Positions 18,257 to 27,270 of a stretch of 64,000 bases of DNA are shown in pieces. Made by a program: the position numbers and the translations under genes. Positions within the stretch are counted from its first letter, which is position 1, and the number at the start of each line of letters is the position of its first letter. The notes beneath the pieces were generated by a model. The model was not told the DNA's origin, ran no database searches, and saw only the letters and a program-made list of their open reading frames with translations. Origin of the DNA: Neobacillus kokaensis. GTDB lineage: Bacteria; Bacillota; Bacilli; Bacillales; Cytobacillaceae. The stretch spans positions 62,999-126,998 of the forward strand of contig NZ_BNDS01000006.1 of the NCBI RefSeq assembly GCF_014656545.1, in the 5' to 3' direction.

Positions 18257-18940
18257 GTGTTGAACAATAGCCAGATTCGTTATTGTCTAGACAAAATAGG
18301 TGAAATGTTTCCAGATGCTCATTGTGAATTGCATCATTCAAATCCATTTGAGTTAGTCATCGCTGTTTCCTTATCAGCGCAATGTACAGATGCATTAGTG
18401 AATAAGGTAACTAAAGTGTTATTTCAAAAATATAAAACGCCCGAGGATTATTTAAAGGTTTCTTTAGAGGAATTACAAAACGATATTCGCTCGATTGGTC
18501 TCTATCGTAATAAAGCCAAAAATATCCAGAGTCTTTGTAGAATGGTAATTGAAGAGTACGGCGGGGAACTGCCGATGGATCGGGATGAGCTGATAAAACT
18601 GCCTGGGGTGGGAAGAAAAACAGCTAATGTTGTCGTATCAGTTGCCTTTAATATCCCGGCAATTGCCGTGGATACCCATGTAGAACGGGTAAGTAAACGC
18701 CTTGGGGTTTGCCGGTGGAAGGATTCAGTGCTTGAGGTAGAAAAGACATTAATGAAAAAAATTCCGAAAGAGGATTGGTCTGTTTCTCATCATCGGTTAA
18801 TTTTTTTTGGAAGATATCATTGTAAAGCACAAAATCCTCAGTGTCCAAGCTGTCCATTATTAGAATTATGCCGTGAAGGGAAAAAACGTATGAAAGGGAA
18901 GGCTGCTGTCAATGAAAAATCAATCGATGGCAAGTTCTGA
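18257..18940 (+). CDS. nth: Endonuclease III
   Basis: Nth is a bifunctional DNA glycosylase/AP lyase that removes oxidised pyrimidines. The helix-hairpin-helix LPGVGRKTANVVVS contains the catalytic Lys, AVDTHVERVSKRLG holds the catalytic Asp, and CKAQNPQCPSCPLLELC is the C-x6-C-x2-C-x5-C cluster for [4Fe-4S]. GTG at 18257 and TTG at 18260 are both well placed behind GGGGGAG; the first is listed. The end overlaps ypoC by 29 bases. Confidence 0.95.
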   Translation: MLNNSQIRYCLDKIGEMFPDAHCELHHSNPFELVIAVSLSAQCTDALVNKVTKVLFQKYKTPEDYLKVSLEELQNDIRSIGLYRNKAKNIQSLCRMVIEEYGGELPMDRDELIKLPGVGRKTANVVVSVAFNIPAIAVDTHVERVSKRLGVCRWKDSVLEVEKTLMKKIPKEDWSVSHHRLIFFGRYHCKAQNPQCPSCPLLELCREGKKRMKGKAAVNEKSIDGKF

Positions 18941-19274
18941 GATTCTCGACGAATGGAGCAGGATGAAGGCGCAGCTTGAGGAGATATTTCGAAGCCGTGA
19001 TCAAACAAATGCTAAACTGCAAATGGAAAAGGGGATATCTTTATTCTTGCAATTTTTGTATTTAGTAAATGATACCTCCGTGCCGGCAGGACAAGCGATT
19101 CCTTATAATCAGCTGGAAATTAAGCCTGTCAATTTGGAAGAAAGACTGGGGTTCATTATATCCCGTCCAAGTTTATACCATTCCTATCGTCAGCTGTCAG
19201 AGCTAATGATTGAGCTTCAAAAACTTTATGTAAAAAAACAGATTATAAAAAAATCGTCCAGCTTAAAAAGCTAG
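18912..19274 (+). CDS. ypoC: YpoC-family protein
   Basis: A 120-residue soluble protein, mostly helical, with IPYNQLEIKPVNLEERLGFIISRPSLYHSYRQLSEL in its centre, which resembles the YpoC family encoded between nth and ponA in Bacillus. It begins inside the 3' end of nth. No catalytic motif is recognisable and its function is unknown. Confidence 0.82.
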   Translation: MKNQSMASSEILDEWSRMKAQLEEIFRSRDQTNAKLQMEKGISLFLQFLYLVNDTSVPAGQAIPYNQLEIKPVNLEERLGFIISRPSLYHSYRQLSELMIELQKLYVKKQIIKKSSSLKS

Positions 19275-19285
19275 ACGATTTTTTT
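19251..19285. terminator. Bidirectional terminator between ypoC and ponA
   Basis: AAATCGTC-x-AGCT-TAAAA-AGCT-x-GACGATTT, a long hairpin with one internal mismatch, flanked by A-runs and T-runs. It serves the convergent ypoC and ponA genes. Confidence 0.85.
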
Positions 19286-19287
19286 AT

Positions 19288-21903
19288 TTAGGTTCCATCA
19301 CTATTTGTGTCTTGTCCGTCAGCTGGAGTTGCAGGTGTTCCTTGGCCGCCCTGATCAGTCCCACTATCACCATCTTGTCCGCTGCCCGTATTATCATTAC
19401 CGCTCTCATTATTGCTGTTACCATTATCGTTACCGGTGTTTCCCTTATTGTTACCATTGCCATTTTCGTTGTTATTACTATTTCCATTGCCATTATCTTG
19501 ACCATTGCCATTATCTTGACCATTTCCATTCTCATTTCCAGGTACTGTTGGAATTTCTGGTTTTGGAATTTCAACAGAAGTTGATACTGGGTCACTCTTC
19601 TTACTTCCACTTATGGCGACAACAGTAAAGTTGTATTTTGTTCCAGGTTCCGCAGGCAATGTTAATGTAGTATCCTTAACTGAATAATGTTTGGTACCAT
19701 CTGAAACATCAAAAGTAACAGATTCATTTGTATTTTTGTACTTCCAAGATAACACAATGCTCTTGTTGGCCTCATCATATTTGCCGGCAAAGTTTGATGG
19801 GGCATCCAATTTGTAATACCGCTGTGACACGGTGGTAGGCGCATGCCCCTTAACGGCATATTCTATAGAGACTTGGCTGCTTGGTGTATATTCGCTTGCT
19901 AGTACCGGCGGCATAGAGCCTCTTTCAATCCGGACCTTTTGCACACTGCTTGGCATCTCAAAGTCAGGTGTATCAATATCCTTTGAGACATATGCCATTA
20001 AATCTTTAAAAATTAATTGGGCAATTCTTTGATTATCGCCTGCCGCTGTAATTGGAGTGCTGCGATCCTTATAACCAGTCCAAATAGAGGCAGTGTAGTT
20101 TGTGGTATATCCGGTAAACCAGGCATCAGGTACGGCTTTGCTGTCCGGAATATCCCATTTGTTTATTTCTTCATCTGTATAGTTAGTGGTTCCAGTCTTA
20201 CCGGCAATCGGCAGACCGGGAACTTTTGCTCTTACACCAGTTCCTGGATATTCTAGTACACTCTTTAACATATCTGTAGTCATAAAGGCAGTCGAATCTT
20301 TCATTGCTACTTTTGGTTCTGGAGCCATACTAATAACAGTACCATCACGAAGTTTAATCTTATTGACGGCGTGCGGTTTATTGTAGATGCCATTATTCCC
20401 AAAAGCACTGTAGGCACCAGCCATTTCAAGCGGAGAAACCCCGATTGTTTTGCCGCCAAATCCACCAATGGCATAGGATTCATAAATTTCTTTTAGAGGG
20501 ATTCCAATACCAACAGCAAATTCTTTGGCTTTATCAAGGCCAACCTTCTGCAGCGCTTGGACAGCAGGGGTATTTCTTGATAATTGCAAGGCGGTTCGAA
20601 TCGTCATAGGACCCTTATATGATTGGTCCCAGTTGCCAAATTTTTGACCTGTTGAATAAGTAATTGGTTTATCCTCAATCATTTGATAGGTGCCCCAATT
20701 TAAATATTCAATGGCTGGGGCGTAATCAAGCACTGGTTTAATTGTAGAACCAGGCTGTCGCTGTGTATCAATCGCATAATTAAAGCCGCGCTGAACCTTC
20801 TGGTTCCTTCCTCCGCCAATTGCCCGTATTTCCCCAGATTTAGTATCCAGCAGGGCAATACCGGCCTGGAACTCATCATCAGGATATGGCATTTCTTCTG
20901 AGTTCAGAATTTCGTCAACATGTGTTTGAGCATCCTGATCTAAAGTGGTATAAATGGTTAATCCGTCTGTGAAAATATCAAAATCCGTATTTGCTTTTAC
21001 CTCATCTATAACGGCGTCAACAAACGAATCAAACGGCTTCGTATTAACTTTACGTTCCTCTGGCTTTAAAACCGTATCTTTAACGTGAACCTTTTTCGCG
21101 TCTTCCATTTGTTTCTTCGAAATGAATCCATGCTGGTGCATCAGACTCAAAACAATATTCCGTCTTTTTTCAGCTAGATCTGGATGGGTGAACGGATTAT
21201 AATTATTTGGGCTTTGCGGCATACCGGCAATTTGAGCGGCTTCCGCTAATGACAATTCCTTTAATGATTTTCCATAATAAATTTTAGCTGCGGTAGCGAT
21301 ACCATGGCTGTTTTCAGAGATGAACACTTTGTTCACATACATTTCAAAAATTTGATGTTTCGTATATTTTTGTTCAAGCTGATAGGATAGCCATGCTTCC
21401 TGCACTTTTCTCTTTAATGTTTTTTCATGTGTTAAGAATGAGTTTTTGACTACCTGCTGGGTAATCGTGCTGCCGCCCTCTGCGCCAAAACCGCGCTGGA
21501 AATTGGCTAATATTGCACCGCCAAGACGAATTGGATCGATGCCATGGTGCTTATAAAAACGATAGTCTTCGGTTGCTAATATGGCGTTTTCCACCGTCTG
21601 GGGTATATCTTTATAACTAACGTATTCACGGTTGACTGCTCCAACTTCTGTTACAAGTTCTTCATTTTTATCTAATATTTTCGATGGAATTGGATCTTTT
21701 AATAATTTCGGATCAAGCGGAGGTGTATCCTTTACTAAATACGCGAAAGTGCCGACTCCGGCGATAATACAAACAATGCCCAAGATGACAAGGGACAGAA
21801 AGATTTTCTTAAATAGTCCTTTCTGTTTTTTTCTTGGTTTTTGCTTTCCTTTTTCCTGGAGTTTCTTTCGGCGCTCCTCTCTTGATTGGTATTGATCAGC
21901 CAT
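19288..21903 (-). CDS. ponA: Penicillin-binding protein 1A/1B (class A transglycosylase/transpeptidase)
   Basis: PonA polymerises and crosslinks peptidoglycan. After a basic cytoplasmic tail and one membrane helix (about residues 30-53), the GT51 domain carries ATEDYRFYKHHGID and GGSTITQQVVKN. The transpeptidase domain has the active-site STIK near residue 386, SRN near 443 and KTGTT near 568. A fibronectin-III-like module (about 690-780) precedes an Asn/Gly/Asp-rich tail of some 80 residues made of short NGQDNGN-like units. This tail is coded by a visible tandem nucleotide repeat at 19380-19540. Divergent from ypoC and followed, in the order recU-ponA, as in B. subtilis. Confidence 0.97.
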   Translation of the reverse strand: MADQYQSREERRKKLQEKGKQKPRKKQKGLFKKIFLSLVILGIVCIIAGVGTFAYLVKDTPPLDPKLLKDPIPSKILDKNEELVTEVGAVNREYVSYKDIPQTVENAILATEDYRFYKHHGIDPIRLGGAILANFQRGFGAEGGSTITQQVVKNSFLTHEKTLKRKVQEAWLSYQLEQKYTKHQIFEMYVNKVFISENSHGIATAAKIYYGKSLKELSLAEAAQIAGMPQSPNNYNPFTHPDLAEKRRNIVLSLMHQHGFISKKQMEDAKKVHVKDTVLKPEERKVNTKPFDSFVDAVIDEVKANTDFDIFTDGLTIYTTLDQDAQTHVDEILNSEEMPYPDDEFQAGIALLDTKSGEIRAIGGGRNQKVQRGFNYAIDTQRQPGSTIKPVLDYAPAIEYLNWGTYQMIEDKPITYSTGQKFGNWDQSYKGPMTIRTALQLSRNTPAVQALQKVGLDKAKEFAVGIGIPLKEIYESYAIGGFGGKTIGVSPLEMAGAYSAFGNNGIYNKPHAVNKIKLRDGTVISMAPEPKVAMKDSTAFMTTDMLKSVLEYPGTGVRAKVPGLPIAGKTGTTNYTDEEINKWDIPDSKAVPDAWFTGYTTNYTASIWTGYKDRSTPITAAGDNQRIAQLIFKDLMAYVSKDIDTPDFEMPSSVQKVRIERGSMPPVLASEYTPSSQVSIEYAVKGHAPTTVSQRYYKLDAPSNFAGKYDEANKSIVLSWKYKNTNESVTFDVSDGTKHYSVKDTTLTLPAEPGTKYNFTVVAISGSKKSDPVSTSVEIPKPEIPTVPGNENGNGQDNGNGQDNGNGNSNNNENGNGNNKGNTGNDNGNSNNESGNDNTGSGQDGDSGTDQGGQGTPATPADGQDTNSDGT

Positions 21904-21940
21904 TCTGTTTTCATTCCTTTCTAACCTTTGGAATAGGTTT

Positions 21941-22552
21941 TCAGCAAAGGTTTAGTGCATCTAATATTTTAATATAGTCTATTCTAGGTTGAAATCCAAG
22001 CGAAATGAGGTGGCCATTTTGCTCAATTTCCTGTTTTGTAATCGACTTTCTGCCTCCATTCATCATTCTTTCCCAAAATGCTAACAAATGTTTTGCTTCT
22101 AGGAAAAATACTTCGTCAAATTTAGTAAACATGAGAATTACAAAGCAGATTCCTCCTTGAGCTATCACTTCTGTCATATGGGTAATTTGATGCTGGTGGA
22201 AATTCTTCAGAGGAAATGAAGTGGGGTTTTTTGTTTCCTTCGCTTCAAAATCAATATATTTTCCTTTGTATACCCCATTATAATCTGTTGTAGACGCAAG
22301 TTTAAAATAAGCCTCTTTAATCACAGCCGCACTTCGTTTCGGATAATCCACCTGTACGATTTGGACAGGAGTTGGTTTTTTGTGAATGACGGCTATTTTT
22401 CGGTCCAGGTAAAATTGATTCGTCTCATTTAAATATTCTTCTAACGTCATTCCACGATTTCCATACGTTTCGATTTTTGGTTTAGTTACCGGCGCTTTCT
22501 TCGGAAGTTCTTTCCGTTCAAACTTTTTTCCATTTGGATACTTAATATCCAT
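21941..22552 (-). CDS. recU: Holliday junction resolvase RecU
   Basis: RecU cleaves and biases four-way junctions during recombination and chromosome segregation. The nuclease core has [19 protein letters not shown], with the metal-binding D-x-E-x-K triad. The N-terminus ([18 protein letters not shown]) carries the early conserved Glu residues. The 203-residue length is normal. It lies 37 bases upstream of ponA on the same strand, the usual Bacillus pair. ATG follows AAAGAGGTGTAAGAG. Confidence 0.96.
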   Translation of the reverse strand: MDIKYPNGKKFERKELPKKAPVTKPKIETYGNRGMTLEEYLNETNQFYLDRKIAVIHKKPTPVQIVQVDYPKRSAAVIKEAYFKLASTTDYNGVYKGKYIDFEAKETKNPTSFPLKNFHQHQITHMTEVIAQGGICFVILMFTKFDEVFFLEAKHLLAFWERMMNGGRKSITKQEIEQNGHLISLGFQPRIDYIKILDALNLC

Positions 22553-22741
22553 CTCTTACACCTCTTTAAGCCACACCTTATAATAAACAATTCTTTGCAT
22601 TACAGCACGTATAAAATAGAACGCCTGACAGAATCTAATAGTAATTGTAACGTTAATAAATGGGATTGGCATGAATCTTTTTACGTAGAAGCCGGGAAAC
22701 TAATAATCTATGAAAAATATCATAAAGGAAGAAGACTGTCT

Positions 22742-23719
22742 ATGAATTATCTTACCATACAGGAACAACACCTCATTCGTCAAATTAAAGCTGAAACAAC
22801 TAAAAAAAATATCGATAATATATCCCGGACAAATGCCTATTTATCTTATTTTAAACAAAATCCGGATATAATTTGGACCTTTCTTGCTCATATGGTTTCA
22901 CGCAATGGCGGGTGGAATATGTGTGATCTAGAGGGACCGGTTTTCTCTCAGCTTATACCGCCGCAAACAAGGAAGCAGCTTTTTTTAACATATGAACGTG
23001 CTAATTGGCTCATTTTTCATGATGTTTTTCCACAGCTCTTGGTCTACCAATATTCGACGAAATTACAGGAGCCTTTGTTTCATTTATTACCCTATTTTCA
23101 TGTTTCTTCATTTATTCAAGTGGAATGGATACGATATTGGAAGGAAAAAGATCAAAATCGGTTAACAACCTCGTTAATAGTAAATGAGCAAAACGTTATT
23201 CAAACTCCTGTGATTGAGCATCCCAATTTTAAGAAGCGAGTATTTAGAACATGGTTGTTTAATTTTCAGGATTGGCTGCATTTCAGCTGCGTTCTGTTTC
23301 CAACCTGCGGAGGGGAAGTTTACGGTGCCTGCGCTAATGGTTTTCGTAAGCTGTCCAACCGGATAGATTTAGGAAAAAGACTGGCAAATATTTTAGTTCA
23401 TCCGCGTCTGTTTCCCCATTTTTTAGAATTTGCCGATAAGACGGCCCATACAGGTTCAAGATATGATTATGAACAATATTTTAAAAAGAAGTCGGGCCGT
23501 AAAACGCCAATGCTTAGAACAAGCTTCCCGCTGATTGAACATAACCGCCATACATATGAGGATTGGAGCCTAAATCGTTTAATATCCCCTTTATGGCTTC
23601 ATGGTCCTGTTCGTCATAAGCAGTCAATTCATCTGACAGATTGGTATTTCGAGAAATCGTACCAGCTGGACTTGCTGCTTTCTTTTCAACAAATACTTGA
23701 TTTTCATAAAAGGCAATAA
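22742..23719 (+). CDS. yppC: DUF2515 family protein YppC
   Basis: Divergent from recU as in B. subtilis. The product (325 aa from this start) is Trp/His/Phe-rich, with SRTNAYLSYFKQNPDIIW, HMVSRNGGWNMCDLEG and a C-terminal HTGSRYDYEQYF. It matches the YppC/DUF2515 family in length and context. Its function is unknown. The frame is open 49 codons further upstream to a TTG at 22595, but ATG 22742 has AAAGGAAG upstream and gives the family length, so it is preferred with some doubt. Confidence 0.82.
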   Translation: MNYLTIQEQHLIRQIKAETTKKNIDNISRTNAYLSYFKQNPDIIWTFLAHMVSRNGGWNMCDLEGPVFSQLIPPQTRKQLFLTYERANWLIFHDVFPQLLVYQYSTKLQEPLFHLLPYFHVSSFIQVEWIRYWKEKDQNRLTTSLIVNEQNVIQTPVIEHPNFKKRVFRTWLFNFQDWLHFSCVLFPTCGGEVYGACANGFRKLSNRIDLGKRLANILVHPRLFPHFLEFADKTAHTGSRYDYEQYFKKKSGRKTPMLRTSFPLIEHNRHTYEDWSLNRLISPLWLHGPVRHKQSIHLTDWYFEKSYQLDLLLSFQQILDFHKRQ

Positions 23720-23722
23720 AAG

Positions 23723-23748
23723 AAGCAAGGGAGACGTACCCTTGCTTT
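23723..23748 (+). terminator. Terminator of yppC
   Basis: AAGCAAGGG-AGACGTA-CCCTTGCTT hairpin just after the yppC stop; also placed to end sspM transcription from the other strand. Confidence 0.75.
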
Positions 23749-23759
23749 AAAACATTTGC

Positions 23760-23870
23760 TCACGTTGAAGGTCTATCAGGTCCTTCAAGCTTTTTATCAC
23801 CATACCCTGCTTTTGTCTCTGGTTCTGCTTGCATAGGCTGTTTTTTATTTTGTTTATTCTTTTTGGACAT
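23760..23870 (-). CDS. sspM: Small acid-soluble spore protein M (SspM)
   Basis: A 36-residue, lysine/glutamine-rich peptide ending KKLEGPDRPST. The B. subtilis minor spore protein SspM, as I recall it, ends almost identically (GPNRPST), is about the same size and is encoded next to yppC. GGAGGTG lies upstream; two adjacent ATGs are possible and the second has the better spacing. A sigma-G-type promoter sits upstream. Such proteins accumulate in the forespore core; this one is not an alpha/beta-type DNA-binding protein. Confidence 0.78.
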   Translation of the reverse strand: MSKKNKQNKKQPMQAEPETKAGYGDKKLEGPDRPST

Positions 23871-23888
23871 CATAAACACCTCCGATTT

Positions 23889-23918
23889 TAGGATGTACTG
23901 TTTTCTATCGTTTCATGC
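23889..23918 (-). promoter_or_regulatory. Sigma-G-type promoter of sspM
   Basis: On the minus strand GCATG (23918-23914) is followed after 18 bases by CATCCTA (23895-23889). This fits the forespore sigma-G pattern of an xATR -35 and CATnnTA -10 at 17-18 bases. Confidence 0.6.
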
Positions 23919-24066
23919 TATGACGGGAAGATGTCGAAAATCACATAATGTAATGGGGGATAAACACTTTCTTTGACGAATAGCTTCTAGTTTTGTCAAG
24001 CGGGAAGGAAGCGAGAATCTTAGCGAGAATATTTGTAATTAAGAAAACCATGAGGAGGTTAAGTAA

Positions 24067-24342
24067 ATGACTGATTCAATAACTGAAAAGGGTAAGGTTC
24101 TATCCATGCTGGCGGAAATTCATGACCAATTAGAAGCGTTAGAGTCGGTTCTAGAGGTTTCTTTCTCTAACCAACGAAACCAATTAAATAGGAACGTGCA
24201 GGAAAAATTATCTGATACAGCTAATAAACTCTCCATCATGGAAAATAAAATTTCACAATTTAATCAACACTCTGATAGAGAAGAAGAAGTCGTTTTTTCC
24301 ACTTCGGCTAAAGTTCAAAACTTGAATTGGGCATTTAAGTAA
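24067..24342 (+). CDS. Hypothetical coiled-coil protein at the yppD position
   Basis: A 91-residue, soluble and almost entirely helical protein; heptad-like spacing (MLAEIHDQLEALESVLEV, KLSDTANKLSIMENKI) suggests a coiled coil. It has a strong GAGGAGG site before ATG. In B. subtilis the small gene yppD lies here, between yppC and yppE, but I cannot confirm homology from sequence alone. It has no membrane segment, cysteine or catalytic motif. Confidence 0.72.
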   Translation: MTDSITEKGKVLSMLAEIHDQLEALESVLEVSFSNQRNQLNRNVQEKLSDTANKLSIMENKISQFNQHSDREEEVVFSTSAKVQNLNWAFK

Positions 24343-24393
24343 TAGTATCCTTATAATAAAATTGGAAGCACCATGACTAGGGGATTAGGATAA

Positions 24394-24765
24394 ATGAATC
24401 GTACAATCAATGAACTAACTGAAAAACTGTTAGAATATAATGCCTTATTTTTAAAATATTATCAGCAGGCTCGGGAAACAGGAGAAAAAAAGGATTTCCA
24501 TCATATTATTAAACCATTTGTTGATGAAGTTGAGAGTGTTAAAAAAGAATGGAAATTATTGATGAAAAAGCGGCTGTCTAATTCGAGACATACACATATT
24601 TATGAGAAACAGGTTGAGACCACGGCTGATCATATTTCTACGCTTGCAATCCAGTGCTTTTTCGCGGAATCAAGCAAAACAAGGTTTTTAAATTCGCAGC
24701 GGACAGTTGAATACGTTCTACGGGAAGTATTGAAAGAAATAAAAGACATGAAAAAAGATGCTTAG
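24394..24765 (+). CDS. yppE: YppE family protein (DUF1798)
   Basis: A 123-residue all-helical protein (ELTEKLLEYNALFLKYYQQARETGEKKDF, FVDEVESVKKEWKLLM, ISTLAIQCFFAESSKTRF) with the length and helix pattern of B. subtilis YppE, a DUF1798 four-helix bundle. It follows the yppD-position gene by 51 bases and precedes convergent yppF. The function is unknown. Confidence 0.86.
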   Translation: MNRTINELTEKLLEYNALFLKYYQQARETGEKKDFHHIIKPFVDEVESVKKEWKLLMKKRLSNSRHTHIYEKQVETTADHISTLAIQCFFAESSKTRFLNSQRTVEYVLREVLKEIKDMKKDA

Positions 24766-24778
24766 CAGCATCTTTTTT
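24751..24778. terminator. Bidirectional terminator between yppE and yppF
   Basis: AAAAAAGATGCT-TAGC-AGCATCTTTTTT, a perfect hairpin containing the yppE stop codon. Confidence 0.88.
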
Positions 24779-24783
24779 CAATT

Positions 24784-24990
24784 TCAATTTTGGATGAGGG
24801 AGTTTTCAATAGGCTCTTCAGGCAGTGCAGCCCCTTGATCTTCGAGTTCACGAACTAGTAGGCGATATTCTTTAATGCTAATTTCATTTTGGATATAGGT
24901 CTTTTTGGCAAAATCCATTAGTGCATTAACGTCATCTGTACGGAAATTTCGATTTAGACTAAATCTTTCTTTTAATTCGTGAATGTTCAT
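24784..24990 (-). CDS. yppF: YppF family protein
   Basis: A 68-residue soluble helical protein starting MNIHELKERFSLNR, with TDDVNALMDFAKKTYIQNE and SIKEYRLLVRELEDQGA, the pattern of the YppF family found beside yppE and yppG. ATG follows GGAGGAGTAAAA. It has no motif indicating an activity. Confidence 0.85.
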   Translation of the reverse strand: MNIHELKERFSLNRNFRTDDVNALMDFAKKTYIQNEISIKEYRLLVRELEDQGAALPEEPIENSLIQN

Positions 24991-25180
24991 TTTTACTCCT
25001 CCTTCATCATTTTTTCTATCGTAACATAAAATAAAGCGCTTTCTTAGTTTTTAAAAAATTTAAACTTCAGACAAAATCATACTAATTTTGACACGGGTAA
25101 ATTATTTCTGTTAAAATTCACCAATCATTTTTGTCCTTCATAAAGTGTAATAGTGATAAATGCGGAGGAGATGTTTGCCT

Positions 25181-25726
25181 ATGTTCGCTAAAAGGAGAGC
25201 ATTCAATAATCTTAATAAGGGGTACCAAGGGCAAATGACATACTATGGCCCAATTGGAGCGCAGCAAAATCTGCAGCCCTTTTACCGAAATCAACCATTT
25301 ACATTTCAAGCACCGCTTCAAAATCAGGAATGGAATCCATACCAGCAGCAAGGTCCTTATTTTCCACAAGGGGCTCAGTCATTTGCGCAAAACTATCAGC
25401 CTGGATTGTTATCCCATCATATGCCAAACCAATACTTTTCACAAAAGGATTCACAATTTTTATTTCAAAATCCATTGCAGCCAAAGGATGATATGATGCC
25501 TAAGCCGTATATGCCAATGAATAATTATCCCATTATGAACCCTTATCCGAAACAAAGCTTTATCCCAAAGCAGCCAAATGGAATGCAGTCGCTCATGAAT
25601 TCCTTTAAATCCCAAGATGGGTCTGTGGATTTTAATAAAATGATAAACACAGCTGGACAAATGATGAACGCTGTAACACAAGTTTCATCACTTGTGAAGG
25701 GCTTTGGTGGTATATTTAAAGCGTAA
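25181..25726 (+). CDS. yppG: YppG-like spore coat-associated protein
   Basis: A 181-residue protein very rich in Gln, Asn, Pro and aromatic residues (PYQQQGPYFPQGAQSFAQNYQPG), ending with the conserved FKSQDGSVDFNKMIN and ending SLVKGFGGIFK. That low-complexity body with a GxxxF tail is the YppG pattern. ATG 25181 is preferred, with GGAGGAG 11 bases upstream; the frame is open seven codons further back. A CATAAAGTG, close to the sigma-K -10, lies just upstream. A coat or inter-coat role is inferred from composition. Confidence 0.82.
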   Translation: MFAKRRAFNNLNKGYQGQMTYYGPIGAQQNLQPFYRNQPFTFQAPLQNQEWNPYQQQGPYFPQGAQSFAQNYQPGLLSHHMPNQYFSQKDSQFLFQNPLQPKDDMMPKPYMPMNNYPIMNPYPKQSFIPKQPNGMQSLMNSFKSQDGSVDFNKMINTAGQMMNAVTQVSSLVKGFGGIFKA

Positions 25727-25751
25727 AAAGACGGCGGATTGCCGTCTTTTC
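25726..25751. terminator. Bidirectional terminator between yppG and the hsp20 gene
   Basis: AAAAGACGGC-GGATT-GCCGTCTTTT, a perfect 10-bp stem between convergent genes. Confidence 0.9.
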
Positions 25752-26228
25752 TTAATCAATCTCAATAATTTTCCCTTTTTCACGGGGGACGCGAACCTGT
25801 AATAAACCATCACGGTACGATGCCTTAATCATTTTTTCGTTGATTGCATGCGGCAGTGAAATGGTCCGCGACGATTGCTGGCTGACATATTTCCGTCGAT
25901 AAATATGGTTATTCGTATCTTCAGCCGTTTCCAGCTCGTTATTTTCGACAGAAATTGTTAAGTAATTCCCAGTGATATTTAAATGGATTTGCTCTCTTTT
26001 TATACCAGGAAGTTCAGCAGTAATTATATATTCATTACCTGTTTCTACTGTATCCACATGAAAGCCTGCTTCAAATGGAAACGGAGTTTTGAAGAAATCG
26101 TCAATAGATTGTAAAAATCCTCTAATCGGCTTTTCGTTAAAAAACTCATTCATGGCTTTTCTTAAGTCGCCAAATGGATCCATCGGCTTTTTGGAGTTAT
26201 TCTTATCGCTTGGAAGATTAGAAGACAT
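25752..26228 (-). CDS. Hsp20/alpha-crystallin family small heat-shock protein
   Basis: The 158-residue chain has a variable N-terminus (DPFGDLRKAMNEFFNEKP), an alpha-crystallin domain of about 90 residues starting near PFEAGFHVDTVETGNEYIITAELPG (shown here only as a region), and the conserved end ASYRDGLLQVRVPR, the A-x-x-x-n-G-v-L motif. The family forms oligomers that hold unfolding proteins. In Bacillus, several members are sporulation coat proteins (CotM/CotP type), so a spore role is possible given the neighbours. No CIRCE element was seen upstream. Confidence 0.88.
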   Translation of the reverse strand: MSSNLPSDKNNSKKPMDPFGDLRKAMNEFFNEKPIRGFLQSIDDFFKTPFPFEAGFHVDTVETGNEYIITAELPGIKREQIHLNITGNYLTISVENNELETAEDTNNHIYRRKYVSQQSSRTISLPHAINEKMIKASYRDGLLQVRVPREKGKIIEID

Positions 26229-26332
26229 CTAAATCCCCTCTCTTTCACAATTTTCACACGATATCATATGCATAACAAATTACCGATGTGCTGATATTCG
26301 TTTTAGCACTATTGTGTAGCGTAGAATGCTCC

Positions 26333-26371
26333 TAAAAAGAAACACTGCGGCTCTTCCTGCTGCAGTGTTTT
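26333..26371 (-). terminator. Terminator of the first Crp/Fnr gene
   Basis: AAACACTGC...GCAGTGTTT hairpin, with an A-run on the plus strand serving as the T-run for minus-strand transcription. Confidence 0.75.
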
Positions 26372-27068
26372 AAATCAAATGGATTTCTTCCATTAAGATT
26401 TCAATATCTAAAATCATATTACCGTCTTCATCAACCTCAATTAATTCATCTTTTTTCATTTTTGTAAGTGTTCGGCTGATCGTTTCTCTTGTAGTCCCGA
26501 TCATATTAGCCAAATCTTTATTAGTAAATTCTGATTTTAAAAGGATGGTTCCATCTTCCTTTTTCTTACCATGATTTTTAGCAAGACGAATTAACAGTTT
26601 GACAATCTGTTCGTACGTATTATTGAGAATTTGTTCTTCCAAGCGGTTTTGTAAATCAACAATTTTTTCGCCTAATACCTTAAAAACCTTGATACAAAGC
26701 TCAGGGTTTTCAATCAGAACGTTTTCAAATTTAGAAATGGGAATCGCTATAAGTGTGGACTGCTCCAGAACTTCGGAATAAGCAGGGTAATCTCCTTTTC
26801 TAAAGAAACCCACATGAGGAAACATGTCACCTTTTTTCATTATATTAACAATCTGTTCTTTCCCGCTGACGTCACTCTTATAAATTTTGATTTTACCATG
26901 ATAAATAAAGTAGACATTTTCCAGAGGATCACCTTGAAGAAATACATGGCTGTTTTTTTTCCATTCCCTAACAATGGCGATATCTGTAATCTTTGTCAGC
27001 TCATAATCATTTAAATCACGAAAAAGAGTAAACCCAGAAAGGACTTTTTTAATTTCCTCTATTTTCAT
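26370..27068 (-). CDS. Crp/Fnr family transcriptional regulator (copy 1)
   Basis: 232 residues: a cyclic-nucleotide-like sensor domain (residues 10-125, with GDMFPHVGFFRKGDYPA), a long dimer helix (PELCIKVFKVLGEKIVDLQNRL) and a winged helix with the recognition segment FTNKDLANMIGTTRETISR. It is a close paralogue of the regulator at 38574-39266; both share MFPHxGFFRKG and ELCIK. The only Cys is that in ELCIK, so the [4Fe-4S] cluster of B. subtilis Fnr (C-terminal Cys triad) is absent. The signal sensed is unknown. No TGTGA box was found in its own promoter. It is divergent from mrfA. Confidence 0.9.
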   Translation of the reverse strand: MKIEEIKKVLSGFTLFRDLNDYELTKITDIAIVREWKKNSHVFLQGDPLENVYFIYHGKIKIYKSDVSGKEQIVNIMKKGDMFPHVGFFRKGDYPAYSEVLEQSTLIAIPISKFENVLIENPELCIKVFKVLGEKIVDLQNRLEEQILNNTYEQIVKLLIRLAKNHGKKKEDGTILLKSEFTNKDLANMIGTTRETISRTLTKMKKDELIEVDEDGNMILDIEILMEEIHLI

Positions 27069-27270
27069 TCAATCACCTTCACAATAAATTCAATTACTTC
27101 TATTCTAACAAATAATGATTTAATAGTTTACTTTTTGAACAAAAAACTTTGATGAAAATAACTTATTCAAATTCAGCAAAAAAACCTCAATGTTTTTTGA
27201 CTTTGTACTGTACTTTTTACTTTTAAAACGAACATTTATTCTCTAAAATAGAAGTATCGAGGTGAGGCGG

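Noticed and set aside
19380-19540. CRISPR-like short tandem repeats
   Set aside because: They are in-frame codon repeats for the Asn/Gly-rich PonA tail, without spacers of constant length.
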